Assembly: GCA_032718475.1 (NCBI GenBank)
Contig: JAUCBJ010003780.1
Span: 1-25,601 of the forward strand
Length of the DNA stretch: 25,601 nucleotides
Source: Nemertoderma westbladi
Lineage: Eukaryota; Xenacoelomorpha; Nemertodermatida; Nemertodermatidae
Direction: 5' to 3'
Position numbers and translations under genes: made by a program
Part shown: one piece after another, positions 9,430 to 20,286 of the stretch
How the letters are laid out: each line of letters starts with the position of its first letter
Position numbering within the stretch: the first letter of the stretch is position 1
The notes under the pieces: generated by a model
Seen by the model: only the letters and a program-made list of their open reading frames with translations
Database searches by the model: none
What the model was told of the DNA's origin: nothing

Positions 9430-9497
9430 TTTAGATTTGGCCATTTTGGTCGTTTTGGCCGCCAAAATGACCAAGTTAATGTTTATTGGGATTGGGA
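9430..9497 (-). repeat. Dispersed repeat with GGTCGTTTTGGC palindrome, copy B (inverted)
   Basis: This is the reverse complement of 2128-2185 with only a few differences. It includes the block TTAATGTTTATTGGGATTGG and the hairpin TTGGTCGTTTTGGCCGCC. The two copies face each other across 7.3 kb. Confidence 0.75.
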
Positions 9498-10228
9498 CTG
9501 GATGGTGGCCATTCTTCTCATAGCATCGAAAGGGTGTTTCATGCATCATTAACTGAATTACCTATTTGGTTCTAGAAATATTAAATTTGGTGCAAAACTC
9601 TTTGAATTTATAATTTTTATACAATTTTTGATATAAAATAAAACTAGCCGCTCTATTTTATTTTCTTCCCGTTTCTCACAAAATATATATATTCACCAAC
9701 TCTGGGATCAGTTAAATTGTTTTTTATTTATTCTCTTATGCGTGCTAGGAGTTTTTTATTTTTTTATATGAAAAATTGTGATTAATATTATTTTTATTTC
9801 GTCAACATAAAGGATTTATTTTGTATTAAGTAATGTAAATAGTAATTATAGCTGTTAAGGGAGTTAATTTTAATTCTATATGGATTCAAAATGGAACGAT
9901 ATAGTTACTTTATACATAACAGAGCCCTCTCAACCATAATAAATCGTTAAGGTTTTCTAATAACGATTAGTAGCTTTACAATAAATCTAGTTGGAACTAG
10001 ATAATATAGTTCTTTATTAGTTTACCGATTCCAAATCTAATATAGTCAGCCACCTTAACGACCTTCGATATTATATTAGCTACCAAAGCGAAACTTACAA
10101 ATAAATCTACTGTCATGTTACTAATGATTAATTAGTATAACGCCTATACAGCCAATCTACCAAACCGGCATTTTTCCACCAATTATTTCCTCAAATTCCC
10201 CAATCGTAGTCATAGACTCGAATAAAAC
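9498..10228. other. AT-rich intergenic
   Basis: I see nothing coding and no repeat array. The sequence is strongly AT-rich up to the satellite edge. Confidence 0.55.
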
Positions 10229-10236
10229 AACCAATT

Positions 10237-13200
10237 GTGACCCGTTTGTAGTGTATGATTGGGTACCGCACCCCACCGAAACAACTGTGACCCGTTTGTA
10301 GTGTATGATTGGGTACCGCACCCCACCGAAACAACTGTGACCCGTTTGTAGTGTATGATTGGGTACCGCACCCCACCGAAACAACTGTGACCCGTTTGTA
10401 GTGTATGATTGGGTACCGCACCCCACCGAAACAACTGAGACCCGTTTGTAGTGTATGATTGGGTACCGCACCCCACCGAAACAACTGTGACCCGTTTGTA
10501 GTGTATGATTGGGTACCGCACCGCACCCCACCGAAACAACTGTGACCTGTTTGTAGTGTATGATTGGGTACCGCACCCCACCGAAACAACTGTGACCCGT
10601 TTGTAGTGTATGATTGGGTACCGCACCCCACCGAAATAACTGTGACCCGTTTGTAGTGTATGATTGGGTACCGCACCCCACCGAAACAACTGTGACCCGT
10701 TTGTAGTGTATGATTGGGTACCGCACCCCACCGAAATAACTGTGACCCGTTTGTAGTGTATGATTGGGTACCGCACCCCACCGAAATAACTGTGACCCGT
10801 TTGTAGTGTATGATTGGGTACCGCACCCCACCGAAACAACTGTGACCTGTTTGTAGTGTATGATTGGGTACCGCACCCCACCGAAACAACTGTGACCCGT
10901 TTGTAGTGTATGATTGGGTACCGCACCCCACCGAAATAACTGTGACCCGTTTGTAGTGTATGATTGGGTACCGCACCCCACCGAAACAACTGTGACCCGT
11001 TTGTAGTGTATGATTGGGTACCGCACCCCACCGAAATAACTGTGACCCGTTTGTAGTGTATGATTGGGTACCGCACCCCACCGAAACAACTGTGACCCGT
11101 TTGTAGTGTATGATTGGGTACCGCACCCCACCGAAACAACTGTGACCCGTTTGTAGTGTATGATTGGGTACCGCACCCCACCGAAACAACTGTGACCTGT
11201 TTGTAGTGTATGATTGGGTACCGCACCCCACCGAAACAACTGTGACCCGTGTGTAGTGTATGATTGGGTACCGCACCCCACCGAAACAACTGTGACCCGT
11301 TTGTAGTGTATGATTGGGTACCGCACCCCACCGAAACAACTGTGACCTGTTTGTAGTGTATGATTGGGTACCGCACCCCACCGAAACAACTGTGACCCGT
11401 GTGTAGTGTATGATTGGGTACCGCACCCCACCGAAACAACTGTGACCCGTTTGTAGTGTATGATTGGGTACCGCACCCCACCGAAACAACTGTGACCTGT
11501 TTGTAGTGTATGATTGGGTACCGCACCCCACCGAAACAACTGTGACCCGTGTGTAGTGTATGATTGGGTACCGCACCCCACCGAAACAACTGTGACCTGT
11601 TTGTAGTGTATGATTGGGTACCGCACCCCACCGAAACAACTGTGACCTGTTTGTAGTGTATGATTGGGTACCGCACCGCACCGAAACAACTGTGACCTGT
11701 TTGTAGTGTATGATTGGGTACCGCACCCCACCGAAACAACTGTGACCCGTGTGTAGTGTATGATTGGGTACCGCACCCCACCGAAACAACTGTGACCTGT
11801 TTGTAGTGTATGATTGGGTACCGCACCGCACCGAAACAACTGTGACCTGTTTGTAGTGTATGATTGGGTACCGCACCGCACCGAAACAACTGTGACCCGT
11901 TTGTAGTGTATGATTGGGTACCGCACCGCACCCCACCGAAACAACTGTGACCCGTTTGTAGTGTATGATTGGGTACCGCACCCCACCGAAACAACTGTGA
12001 CCCGTTTGTAGTGTATGATTGGGTACCGCACCCCACCGAAACAACTGTGACCTGTTTGTAGTGTATGATTGGGTACCGCACCGCACCGAAACAACTGTGA
12101 CCTGTTTGTAGTGTATGATTGGGTACCGCACCGCACCGAAACAACTGTGACCTGTTTGTAGTGTATGATTGGGTACCGCACCGCACCGAAACAACTGTGA
12201 CCTGTTTGTAGTGTATGATTGGGTACCGCACCCCACCGAAACAACTGTGACCCGTTTGTAGTGTATGATTGGGTACCGCACCCCACCGAAACAACTGTGA
12301 CCTGTTTGTAGTGTATGATTGGGTACCGCACCGCACCGAAACAACTGTGACCTGTTTGTAGTGTATGATTGGGTACCGCACCGCACCGCACCCCACCGAA
12401 ACAACTGTGACCCGTTTGTAGGGTATGATTGGGTACCGCACCTCACCGAAACAACTGTGACCCGTTTGTAGCGTATGATTGGGTACCGCACCCCACCGAA
12501 ACAACTGTGACCTGTTTGTAGTGTATGATTGGGTACCGCACCCCACCGAAACAACTGTGACCTGTTTGTAGTGTATGATTGGGTACCGCACCCCACCGAA
12601 ACAACTGTGACCCGTTTGTAGTGTATGATTGGGTACCGCACCGCACCCCACCGAAACAACTGTGACCCGTTTGTAGTGTATGATTGGGTACCGCACCCCA
12701 CCGAAACAACTGTGACCCGTTTGTAGTGTATGATTGGGTACCGCACCGCACCCCACCGAAACAACTGTGACCCGTTTGTAGTGTATGATTGGGTACCGCA
12801 CCCCACCGAAACAACTGTGACCCGTTTGTAGTGTATGATTGGGTACCGCACCGCACCCCACCGAAACAACTGTGACCCGTTTGTAGTGTATGATTGGGTA
12901 CCGCACCCCACCGAAACAACTGTGACCCGTTTGTAGTGTATGATTGGGTACCGCACCTCACCGAAACAACTGTGACCTGTTTGTAGTGTATGATTGGGTA
13001 CCGCACCGCACCCCACCGAAACAACTGTGACCCGTTTGTAGTGTATGATTGGGTACCGCACCCCACCGAAACAACTGTGACCCGTTTGTAGTGTATGATT
13101 GGGTACCGCACCCCACCGAAACAACTGTGACCTGTTTGTAGTGTATGATTGGGTACCGCACCCCACCGAAACAACTGTGACTAGTTTGTAGTGTATGATT

Positions 13201-13264
13201 GGGTACCGCACCCCGTCGAAACAACTGTGACCTGTTTGTAGTGTATGATTGGGTACCGCACCCC
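10237..13264. repeat. 50-bp satellite array, about 60 units
   Basis: The unit starts GTGACCCGTTTGTAGTG, continues with TATGATTGGGTACCGCACCC and ends CACCGAAACAACT. About 60 copies lie head to tail. Variants include CCCG/CCTG, CCCC/CCGC, ACAAC/ATAAC and TTTG/TGTG. Some units carry an extra CCGCA (55 bp; at about 10521, 11926, 12641, 12746, 12851 and 13006, with two extra at 12381). Local higher-order periods show: 150 bp (three units) between about 11221 and 11600, and 105 bp (50+55) around 12641-12860. The edges are the most diverged (…CTAGTTTG… and CCCCGTCG near 13180-13225), as expected for satellite homogenisation. Each unit holds ATTGG (inverted CCAAT) and GGTACC. The minus strand has no stop in any frame, which creates frames of 744-1006 codons that are artefacts. 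The array ends about 530 bp before the glycosyltransferase start. Confidence 0.97.
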
Positions 13265-13791
13265 GTTTCCATGATTAGCGTTTCTCCACTTTGAATATAT
13301 TAATGACTTAATATTGTCCTTTACCATATATTTATTGATAGGGAGGGAAGTTAATTTATTTATTCATTGTATTTGAGGTACGAGGGATTATTTTTGGCTA
13401 GTTGTATGAGCTCCTTAGATACAATTAGATATGCACAGGTCAAAGTACAAAAGCAACTGAACCTTGAATAATTACTAATTCAAATTAGAATATCAGCTTG
13501 ATTTTTATTGTATTTATAATAATTAATTAATAGTAGTGTTAGTTAATGTTTTAGTTTATATTATATACAAGCGGGCATTCGATATTGACTCAAACTTACA
13601 CTGCAGTTCTTGTATCTGAAATTTTCGAAACAAATTGTATTACTATCGCGGATAAATTCACATGATTTCAACTTTTTTTTACATGTTGGAAGTTTTACTC
13701 TCAGTTTCTATTACCTTTCCCATTACCTATTACCATTCTATGATTAATACAATTAATACACCGCCGCCTGCAACCTAAATTACCGAAAATC
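13265..13791. other. 5' flank of the glycosyltransferase gene
   Basis: AT-rich sequence between the satellite and the start codon. I see no clear TATA box or other defensible core promoter. Confidence 0.5.
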
Positions 13792-14898
13792 ATGTTTATA
13801 AGGCGGAGTTGGAGAGTGTTGAGGATTTCCCGAAAACATCGGTTCACACTTACAGCTTATGTCATTGCCATCGTGATCGTATACATGGCGACTAGTTTTA
13901 TGGTCCGTTGTCAAATCAACCGGTACAGTTTCACGGGAAGTCTACCCCATTCTGATACGTGCCAACCAGTCGCTGATGGTTCAATGGTCCAGCTATGCGA
14001 CAGCATCTTTCAGTGCTTCTCTGGCTCCCTTTGGGAACACACATCTCGTAATTATTTACAAGACGGACACTTTACCGGGTGCTTATACCCAGACTACAGA
14101 CACCCAGTCCCTAAGATTGTGCATTATATATTACTAGAATCGGATTTCAATTTTATTCACCTCATCAGTATTTTCAGCGTTTCGACTAGAATAAAACCGA
14201 CCGCTATTATCTTCCATTCAGACTTCCAGCCCAATTCCACGCTGTGGAAATGGGCCGTCAGAAATATTCCCGAACTAGAATACAGATTTGTTGCCGCGCC
14301 ACGAGAAAGTGGAGGTGTCCAATTGTCCTCAGTTCAACACAAATCTGATGTTCTTAGGTTAGAAATTTTACTTCAATATTCTGGAATTTACTTGGACTTG
14401 GACACTGTAAGTTTGAAGTCTATTGACGAGTTACTGGGTTACGATTTCGTCATGGGCAGAGACTCCTCCAACGTGTTGAATAACGGGATTTTAATTGGTC
14501 GGAAGACGTCGGAATTCCTGCGATTGTATCGGAACGGTTATTCGTTGTACTATCCGAGCTGCTGGGGTTGTAACTCGGTACTTCGCCCCAACCGCATCGC
14601 TCGAAGGAACCGCCAAGCGATCCACATACTGCCCCCCGATCAACTCATCTACCCCTCGTTCAACAGACGGACCTGGATGTTTCATAAAAATGTTTTGGAT
14701 TGGAGGAATTCCGGTGCTTACTTCGCCCATCTATGGGACGGCACCCATCATGGTCTCATCGAAAATGTTGCGGAATTAACCGAAGCGAAGATTAAAGTCC
14801 TAGATAATCACTTCGGAGAAATACTTCGAGATGCTTGGTTCGGAACTAGTGAAATAATTTACGATGATAGATCTAGATTACTGCATGAAATTGTTTGA
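13792..14898 (+). CDS. Type II membrane glycosyltransferase with DxD motif (GT32 / Gly_transf_sug-like)
   Basis: Single uninterrupted frame of 368 residues. A basic N-terminus (MFIRRSWRVLRISRKHR) precedes one hydrophobic segment at about residues 19-38, the layout of a Golgi type II enzyme with a lumenal catalytic domain. The domain opens with PKIVHYI (107-113). Its hallmark is SDVLRLEILLQYSGIYLDLD (185-204), the helix and DxD (D202, D204) that bind a divalent metal and nucleotide sugar in the sugar-transferase DxD family. NNGILIGR (230-237), ILPPDQLIYP (279-288) and AHLWDG (312-317) fit the later conserved blocks. One N-glycosylation sequon is at N148. Donor and acceptor sugars cannot be told. 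It lacks the C-terminal domain signature I would expect of α-1,4-galactosyltransferase (Gb3 synthase), so I do not call it A4GALT. The start has a weak context (AATCATGT) but precedes a sensible anchor. Intact, with polyadenylation signals 40-50 nt after the stop. Confidence 0.88.
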   Translation: MFIRRSWRVLRISRKHRFTLTAYVIAIVIVYMATSFMVRCQINRYSFTGSLPHSDTCQPVADGSMVQLCDSIFQCFSGSLWEHTSRNYLQDGHFTGCLYPDYRHPVPKIVHYILLESDFNFIHLISIFSVSTRIKPTAIIFHSDFQPNSTLWKWAVRNIPELEYRFVAAPRESGGVQLSSVQHKSDVLRLEILLQYSGIYLDLDTVSLKSIDELLGYDFVMGRDSSNVLNNGILIGRKTSEFLRLYRNGYSLYYPSCWGCNSVLRPNRIARRNRQAIHILPPDQLIYPSFNRRTWMFHKNVLDWRNSGAYFAHLWDGTHHGLIENVAELTEAKIKVLDNHFGEILRDAWFGTSEIIYDDRSRLLHEIV

Positions 14899-14937
14899 AA
14901 TGATTTCCTATCATCCTACTCCAGAGCCCTAGATATA

Positions 14938-14947
14938 AATAAATAAA
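14938..14947 (+). terminator. Polyadenylation signals of the glycosyltransferase gene
   Basis: Two overlapping AATAAA hexamers (14938-14943 and 14942-14947) lie about 40 nt after the stop codon, so a very short 3' UTR is likely. Confidence 0.6.
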
Positions 14948-16094
14948 AAAAACTTTCAGTTTCCATTTGAAAATGCAATCCTTATAAATTTATTTTTTTA
15001 GCTTTTTTGGCACCACCAATTTTATTTTACTTAAATAGTTATTTGTATGTGTAATCGACTTTATTTTTTACGTACGGTATGTAATATTCAAATTTGTTAT
15101 AAATAAATAAATATTCAACGTAATTTTAAAACTTCTACATTTTTATACATATAAAAACAATATTAGAAAAGTTCGCACCTCTGCGCCTTAAGGTGCTCCT
15201 CAGTTTGCGATAACCTGCATTAGTTTTCGTCTAAAGAAACTCTAGCTTCAGCCCACCCATCTGTAAAGACCAATTGGAAGGGCTTGCGCTGGGAGGATAG
15301 AGGAAGGGTTGTGGGGCGAGCCACGAAGTGACGAAGTCTTATCGAACTGACACTGTTAGGAGGAATGGAGGGGGGTTAAAATCTGCAAATATAGTTGTTT
15401 TTGTCGTTACGATTTTGACATTCTAATAACTATAAGCTGACGTTGAAATTTGGTAGTCATCAATGTAGTCTTTGAGATAATTTCAGACATCTTCAGGTCA
15501 ACAGACTCCCGCTAGAGGGCAAGGTTTTTAAACTCAGCTCTCCCAGCCAAAAAAATCGAGAAAAAAAGGAAAAAATGATTTTATATTTTCAAAAAAAAAA
15601 AGGAAAAAAGATAGGATGCAGTTCAAAAAAATGGAAAAACTGAATAGATATTATCTTTACAAAAGTAATAATAGTAAACATTATGTCTTTAGTGCTGTTT
15701 CTTGATTCTATTTCATTAACCTTACTGTTTATACTATGAAGAATCCCATTAAGATTTTTAAAATTTTAAATGACAGGAAGATATCAAAGAAAGTTAAAAA
15801 ATATAAACACGCAGGAAAGAGAACAACGGCAATGGGAATATAATTAATATTAATTATAGTTAATATATTAATATTATTAATATAATTATACAGATATTTT
15901 CACCTTTTTTGCCAAAGTTATCAGAGATGATTGAGCTCGGCCGATTGATGGTCATTGATAGAGGTTTATCAAACGCTTGTAAATATAACTTTAGTTTGAA
16001 AGTGATATAAAAACTTTGGTACGGATTTCCGGTCGTGGCTACATTTATATAAATAACAAAAATGCTTTAAGACGCAATCAAAATACAACCATCT
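14948..16094. other. Intergenic, low-complexity and old repeat sequence
   Basis: Contains A-rich tracts (15540-15625), a short AT palindromic stretch (about 15839-15891) and CGCTAGAGGGC at about 15511, a short motif that recurs at about 16540. No gene is recognisable. The GC-richer part at 15175-15380 may be an old dispersed repeat. Confidence 0.5.
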
Positions 16095-16225
16095 CCAGGG
16101 GAAAATGGATGCAAATAACAGCTGATTACGAGCAAAAATGAAACTGTAACATTGTTATAGGCTTTCTTTTATTGTTTTGGTTAGAATAGACTGCCACTGC
16201 AACCTGTTCCTTTCCCAAAATTGAA
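16095..16225 (+). repeat. Dispersed repeat, copy related to 18415-18540
   Basis: This segment aligns along its length with 18415-18540 in the same orientation. Shared blocks include GGGAAAAT..ATGCAAATA, TTTATTGTTTTG, GAATAGA and CACTGYAACCTG. The TTATTGTTTTG…GTAACCTG core also appears in the elements at 7952-8391 and 18711-18905, so all belong to one repeat family. Confidence 0.65.
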
Positions 16226-17000
16226 AATCGTCATTGTTGATTCACCAAGGCGGTTTTTGCGTGAATTATAATAAATCACACGTTAAAAATGTAGCTGCGG
16301 AGAGAACTTTAATATACATATTTTCTGAAACAGAAATATGTCTCAGAAATATAGAACATGTTACACTTACAGCAGGCTATTTTCTGAACTAAAAAAAGGT
16401 AAAAAAGGTGTGTAAATGGACAAAAAAAAGGAAAAGAGGAAACATTCTAAAAAAAGGGAAAAAAAAGGAAAAAAGGAAACTATCGAGGCCTGAAACATTA
16501 AAGTGGGGACCCTGCTCCATCTACAATTCTAAAGTCTGTCGCTAGAGGGCGAAATGTCTTAAAGGTAAAATCTCATGCATGAAAGGTGGACTTCGCGTAG
16601 CACGTGACTCTGAAATGTTTTTATTTTGGCCAACTAGCGGTAGACTGGAGAACTGCCGAGGGATTACCATCCCCACAAGAAGCAGCCTATGGATGGTCTG
16701 CCTGCATGTATATCTGTAAGTTTCAGCTCGAACGGATAACAAATAACGAAATGAGAGGTTTTCTTTCACTTTCACATATTTCGACCTCTAGCGGTAAACT
16801 GTAGACAAACGAAAATAGTGTCTGCTTTGAAATAAATATACGAGGATCATAACGCGGTAGTACGCATGTAGTTGTATTTCAAAATTGGACATTATGTACG
16901 GTTGCTGTTGCTGATGGAAAAAATGCATGTTGTTAAAAATAGTGTAATATTTTTTGTGGAATTTTTTAAAATTTTAAAATATGATTTATTAGAGCATCAA
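16226..17000. other. Intergenic 3' of DNMT2
   Basis: Purine-rich low-complexity sequence (A/G runs at 16388-16485) is followed by anonymous sequence carrying CTAGAGGGC and CTCTAGCGG-type motifs. No convincing gene is visible. Near 16985 the minus strand reads AATAAA, a plausible polyadenylation signal for DNMT2, about 115 nt past its stop. Confidence 0.5.
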
Positions 17001-17101
17001 ATAGGAAAATCTATAGAATCTAATCCTAATGGCGTTAAGAAATGATACAATTTTGAATAAAAAACTATAAATTGTTTGATGAATGCAATAAAGACAATTA
17101 T

Positions 17102-18223
17102 TTAGTTAATTTCTACCCGAGAATTATTACTGCAACAAAGTTCTATCAACCTAGAAACCACGTCAATATTCAATGAGTTTCCTATCAGTTTCCACTGTTG
17201 CCTAGTTGTAACGTTGGTGGGAAATTCAAAAGATTGGGGGTAACCATGTATATTCGCCAGTTCACGAGGAGAAAAATATCGCAATTCGATCTCGGATAGT
17301 AACTCAAGACAACCTTCCTTGCTAATCTTTTGTAAATAATTCTTTACTGTATTGTTCCCCATATTCTTACAGTCAATAAGAGATCCTGTTCCTTCTACGT
17401 ACCTTCCGTAAGCTTTTGTAAAACTAATGGAACGTTTACATTTTGGATTCACCATGTCCATCAATGTTCCCAATCTTTTCACTACCTTTGCGTCGACCTT
17501 TAGTTCATCTGGTATTGGCTCTTCATCAACTAGGTAACTCGCAAGTGATTGCATCTGTCCGTCGAAACATTGTGGATGGTCTGTGTAATCGCATCCGCAA
17601 TCCGCAAATCCCGAAGTGTTAGTTCTTTTTTGCGCGTAAGAAATATTGTTTGGAGGAAACCCTAACCATATGTCTGATCTAGTTTCGAATGTAAAGGCTA
17701 TCGGACGAAGTAAGGCCACCAAGAAATATCGCAGTCTGGAATTAGGTATGTTTATATCCGTGGGTGAGATGAGAAACTCCTGAAAGTTATATTCGCATAC
17801 GATAAGAATCTCTCGCAGCTTGATGTGGGCATCGGATCCTTCAAATCCCTTTACATTCTCCAATATGATAACTTTTGGTTTCCGTTGCAGTTCCGGTAAT
17901 AAGTGTAAGAAATGTAAGAAACTTTTGCACCGCTCATCCTGTAAGCCGAGCCGTTTACCGTTACGAGTAAACGGTTGACACGGCGGACTCATGGCTACCA
18001 TGGTCGCGGATATAGCATCCAATTGTTCCAAACTTAAGGATTCAATGCCTTTATTCAAGATTGAAATGCTCGGAAAGTTGTGTCTGTAGACGTCGTTTGC
18101 AACAGTGCTTATTTCAACGGCCGTAACAATTCCGGCATTCGGAAGTGCCTTTTTCACTGCATACTGCATTCCCCCAATACCGCTGTACAACTCGAGAACT
18201 CTAAACTCTTCTTTACGGTCCAT
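17102..18223 (-). CDS. TRDMT1: tRNA (cytosine-5) methyltransferase DNMT2/TRDMT1
   Basis: Intact frame of 373 residues; the human protein has 391. DNMT2 transfers a methyl group from S-adenosylmethionine to C38 of tRNA-Asp and a few other tRNAs using the DNA-methyltransferase fold. Motif I, LELYSGIGGM (10-19), binds the cofactor. Motif IV, SPPCQPFTR (79-87), holds the catalytic Cys82. Motif VI is ENVKGFE (122-128), and motif VIII is NSRLRYFLVA (161-170). The C-terminal half has the family-specific block FTKAYGRYVEGTGS (268-281), then LRYFSPRELANIHGYPQSF (314-332) and GNSLNIDVVSRLI (348-360) as motifs IX-X. The family's CFT tripeptide reads SFT here: Ser267 is AGT, one base from TGT. The start context is strong (GAAAATGG). 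There are no introns and no in-frame disruption. It faces away from the AdoMetDC gene. Confidence 0.96.
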   Translation of the reverse strand: MDRKEEFRVLELYSGIGGMQYAVKKALPNAGIVTAVEISTVANDVYRHNFPSISILNKGIESLSLEQLDAISATMVAMSPPCQPFTRNGKRLGLQDERCKSFLHFLHLLPELQRKPKVIILENVKGFEGSDAHIKLREILIVCEYNFQEFLISPTDINIPNSRLRYFLVALLRPIAFTFETRSDIWLGFPPNNISYAQKRTNTSGFADCGCDYTDHPQCFDGQMQSLASYLVDEEPIPDELKVDAKVVKRLGTLMDMVNPKCKRSISFTKAYGRYVEGTGSLIDCKNMGNNTVKNYLQKISKEGCLELLSEIELRYFSPRELANIHGYPQSFEFPTNVTTRQQWKLIGNSLNIDVVSRLIELCCSNNSRVEIN

Positions 18224-18414
18224 TTTCAGTTAGTGAGTAGGCCTAACCCACAACCATGACTAGGCTGTTATACATAGCATACAGTATGATATGAAGTAGT
18301 AGTATAATGTAAATGTAGTATATGAATGAATATTCAATATATGATAATACCAGAAGGTCTGAAGGTAAACGAGATCAGCTAGTCAGCCAGTAGGGGGAAC
18401 TTGGACTTACCCCT
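18224..18414. other. 5' flank of DNMT2
   Basis: Short upstream region. It includes a TAGGCCTA-type palindrome (about 18238) immediately before the start, and no recognisable TATA element. Confidence 0.4.
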
Positions 18415-18540
18415 CGAAGGGAAAATCTATGCAAATAGCAGTTGTTTACTCTCAAAAATAAAACTAAACACCTGTTCTATTGATAGTTTCGTTTATTGTT
18501 TTGAATAGAATAACGTGCCACTGTAACCTGCTCATTCCCC
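18415..18540 (+). repeat. Dispersed repeat, second copy of the 16095 family
   Basis: Aligns with 16095-16225. The core TTTCGTTTATTGTTTTG followed ~20 nt later by CTGTAACCTGCTC matches the interior of the element at 18711-18905 in reverse complement. Together the two copies flank DNMT2. Confidence 0.65.
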
Positions 18541-18701
18541 TTAATTGATAATTTATATTAAAACGAGCAATTAATTGGCTAAGATGAGATTTAGCATCAC
18601 CCCACCCCCCTGTACCAGACAGAGGCCCAGAAGGTAAACAAGAGATGAGATATGGCTAGCACGTATACAGTACAACACACACAGCAATACAGTACACCAT
18701 A

Positions 18702-18914
18702 GTTTCACCAGGGTGAGTACAAAACAAAGACGCAAGACCCTCTGTACAAAACAAAGAGGTAAAGTCGCGTTAGGTCCCAAAGAGCGTTAGGTCCCAATGC
18801 CATTTAAAGGAGCAGGTTTAGTAAAGGAGCAGGTTACAGAGGCGTGTTGGGTGAACCAAAACAATAAACGAAAGTTAACATTAACAGGTGTGTTTTGTAC
18901 TCACCCTGTTCACC
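18702..18914. mobile_element. Short element of the GGGTGA(C/G)T family (copy 2)
   Basis: Terminal GGGTGAGTACAAAACA (from 18711) is mirrored by TGTTTTGTACTCACCC (to 18905). The flanking 9-mers GTTTCACCA (18702-18710) and TGTTCACCA (18906-18914) match at seven of nine positions and look like an aged 9-bp target duplication. Inside are the same CCCAAAGAGCGTTAG repeats and the GGAGCAGGTTACAGAGGCGT segment seen in copy 1 (7952-8391). It is about 195 bp long and non-coding. Confidence 0.75.
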
Positions 18915-20285
18915 ATCACCATCCAGCCATCACCAGGCTTCAGTACTTACCTGCTTACTGTATTGGTGAAATAGTTGTTGTAATGCTTCAGACAATCAGA
19001 GCTCTAGCACTCTGGATAATCTGACAGTAGCAGCTAGCATTGGATGGACAGGGACAGGGCGCTACATTAGGTATATATTTTCAATATATGATATACGCGT
19101 ATGTGTAGTTACTCACATTGCAGCATTGAGTCGCATACACTACAGCACTATATACACACATACAGCAGACGACAGGCATAGCAAGAGCAACCACTGAGTC
19201 ACTGACATAGTCGACAGTTACTCACCTTGGTAGGGAACACAACAACAACTTGGAGATTGTACCTACATTGTCAGATTGTACGGGTACGGTACGGTAGAGA
19301 AAGATAGGCCTTGCTCTGTAAATACAGAAATAGGATAGGTCTAATTAAGGACAATACTGTTGTATTGAGGACAACAGTCAAAAAGACCTACCAACCACCA
19401 ACAGTCAGAAAAACTCACCAACAGTCAGAAAACAGACCCAGATAGTCTACCAACAGCCAAGCGCCAAGGGCTTCAAAAAAAATTCCGATTATCTAAATGG
19501 GGTTCCTCAAATTCGAAATAATCAAAATCATATCAGCTGATATCCGTAACTACTGAACTATGGAAATTACGTCATTCTTTATCTTTACTGTACCATGCAG
19601 CTGTAGGCCTACCGAACCGATACAGTTGTTAACACAGTCTGACAGTAGGCTATATTTGGGGGCCTCCATTTTGAATTTTTTTAATGTCATTTTACCAGTT
19701 TGCCAGTTCCCGTGGCAAACCACGGGACTGCGGGAAGTGTTTTTGTATTTTTCGTCCATTTACCGCTTCCTAGAGGAAACCACTTAGAAATTTGGTAATT
19801 TACCGGCAACCGGTCTTCCTATAACAAAATACTTAGAACGTTAACTTATAATTTTGATTCAAAATAATATGCTGCTCCCAACTGCCCAAACAGCAAACCC
19901 CTACCTATTTCTGTATTTAGTTAGAGCGCTACCACCCCTAACACAATACTTGACAGCTTGATTAGCATACATACATTGCACTGTAATATTGCATATAATT
20001 AGGCCCTAACCTAATTAACTAAAACTGCTAATTAAGTATTAATAAATGCCACAAACTGCAAATTGATTTATTATTGTACAAAAGTGCCACAATTCCTAAA
20101 AATATGCACTGTCTGACTGTAATACAGTAATATAATAATCACTAATCTGATAATTGCTTAATAATAATTTGACTTGAAAAAACGTACTAAAAAAGGGTCG
20201 ATTAATGAAAAATTAGTTAGGCCTATATACCTGTATACTTATAAAGGCCTAAATTAGGTACATACCGGTAACTACCGTCTACACC
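18915..20285. other. Intergenic, no recognisable gene
   Basis: Contains two tandem ACCAACAGTCAGAAAA units (about 19396-19432), a small perfect hairpin with TCCCGTGG arms and a CAAA loop (19708-19727) and several TAGGCCTA motifs. Open frames of 75 codons or fewer show no recognisable similarity. Confidence 0.5.
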
Positions 20286-20286
20286 C

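Noticed and set aside
10237-13264. CRISPR array
   Set aside because: The 50-bp units are contiguous with no variable spacers, there are no cas genes, and the context is eukaryotic.
10157-13272. Minus-strand open frames of 744, 1006, 898, 243 and 104 codons encoding repetitive peptides
   Set aside because: They are translations of the 50-bp satellite. The unit has no stop on the minus strand, and 50 is not a multiple of three, so every frame stays open. No start context, splice structure or non-repeat domain supports a protein.
14491-14779. Open frames on both strands inside the glycosyltransferase
   Set aside because: They are shadows of the real coding frame with no independent support.
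13792-14898. Naming the glycosyltransferase A4GALT
   Set aside because: The DxD region fits the broad family, but I do not see the C-terminal signature of Gb3 synthase, so substrate specificity cannot be claimed.
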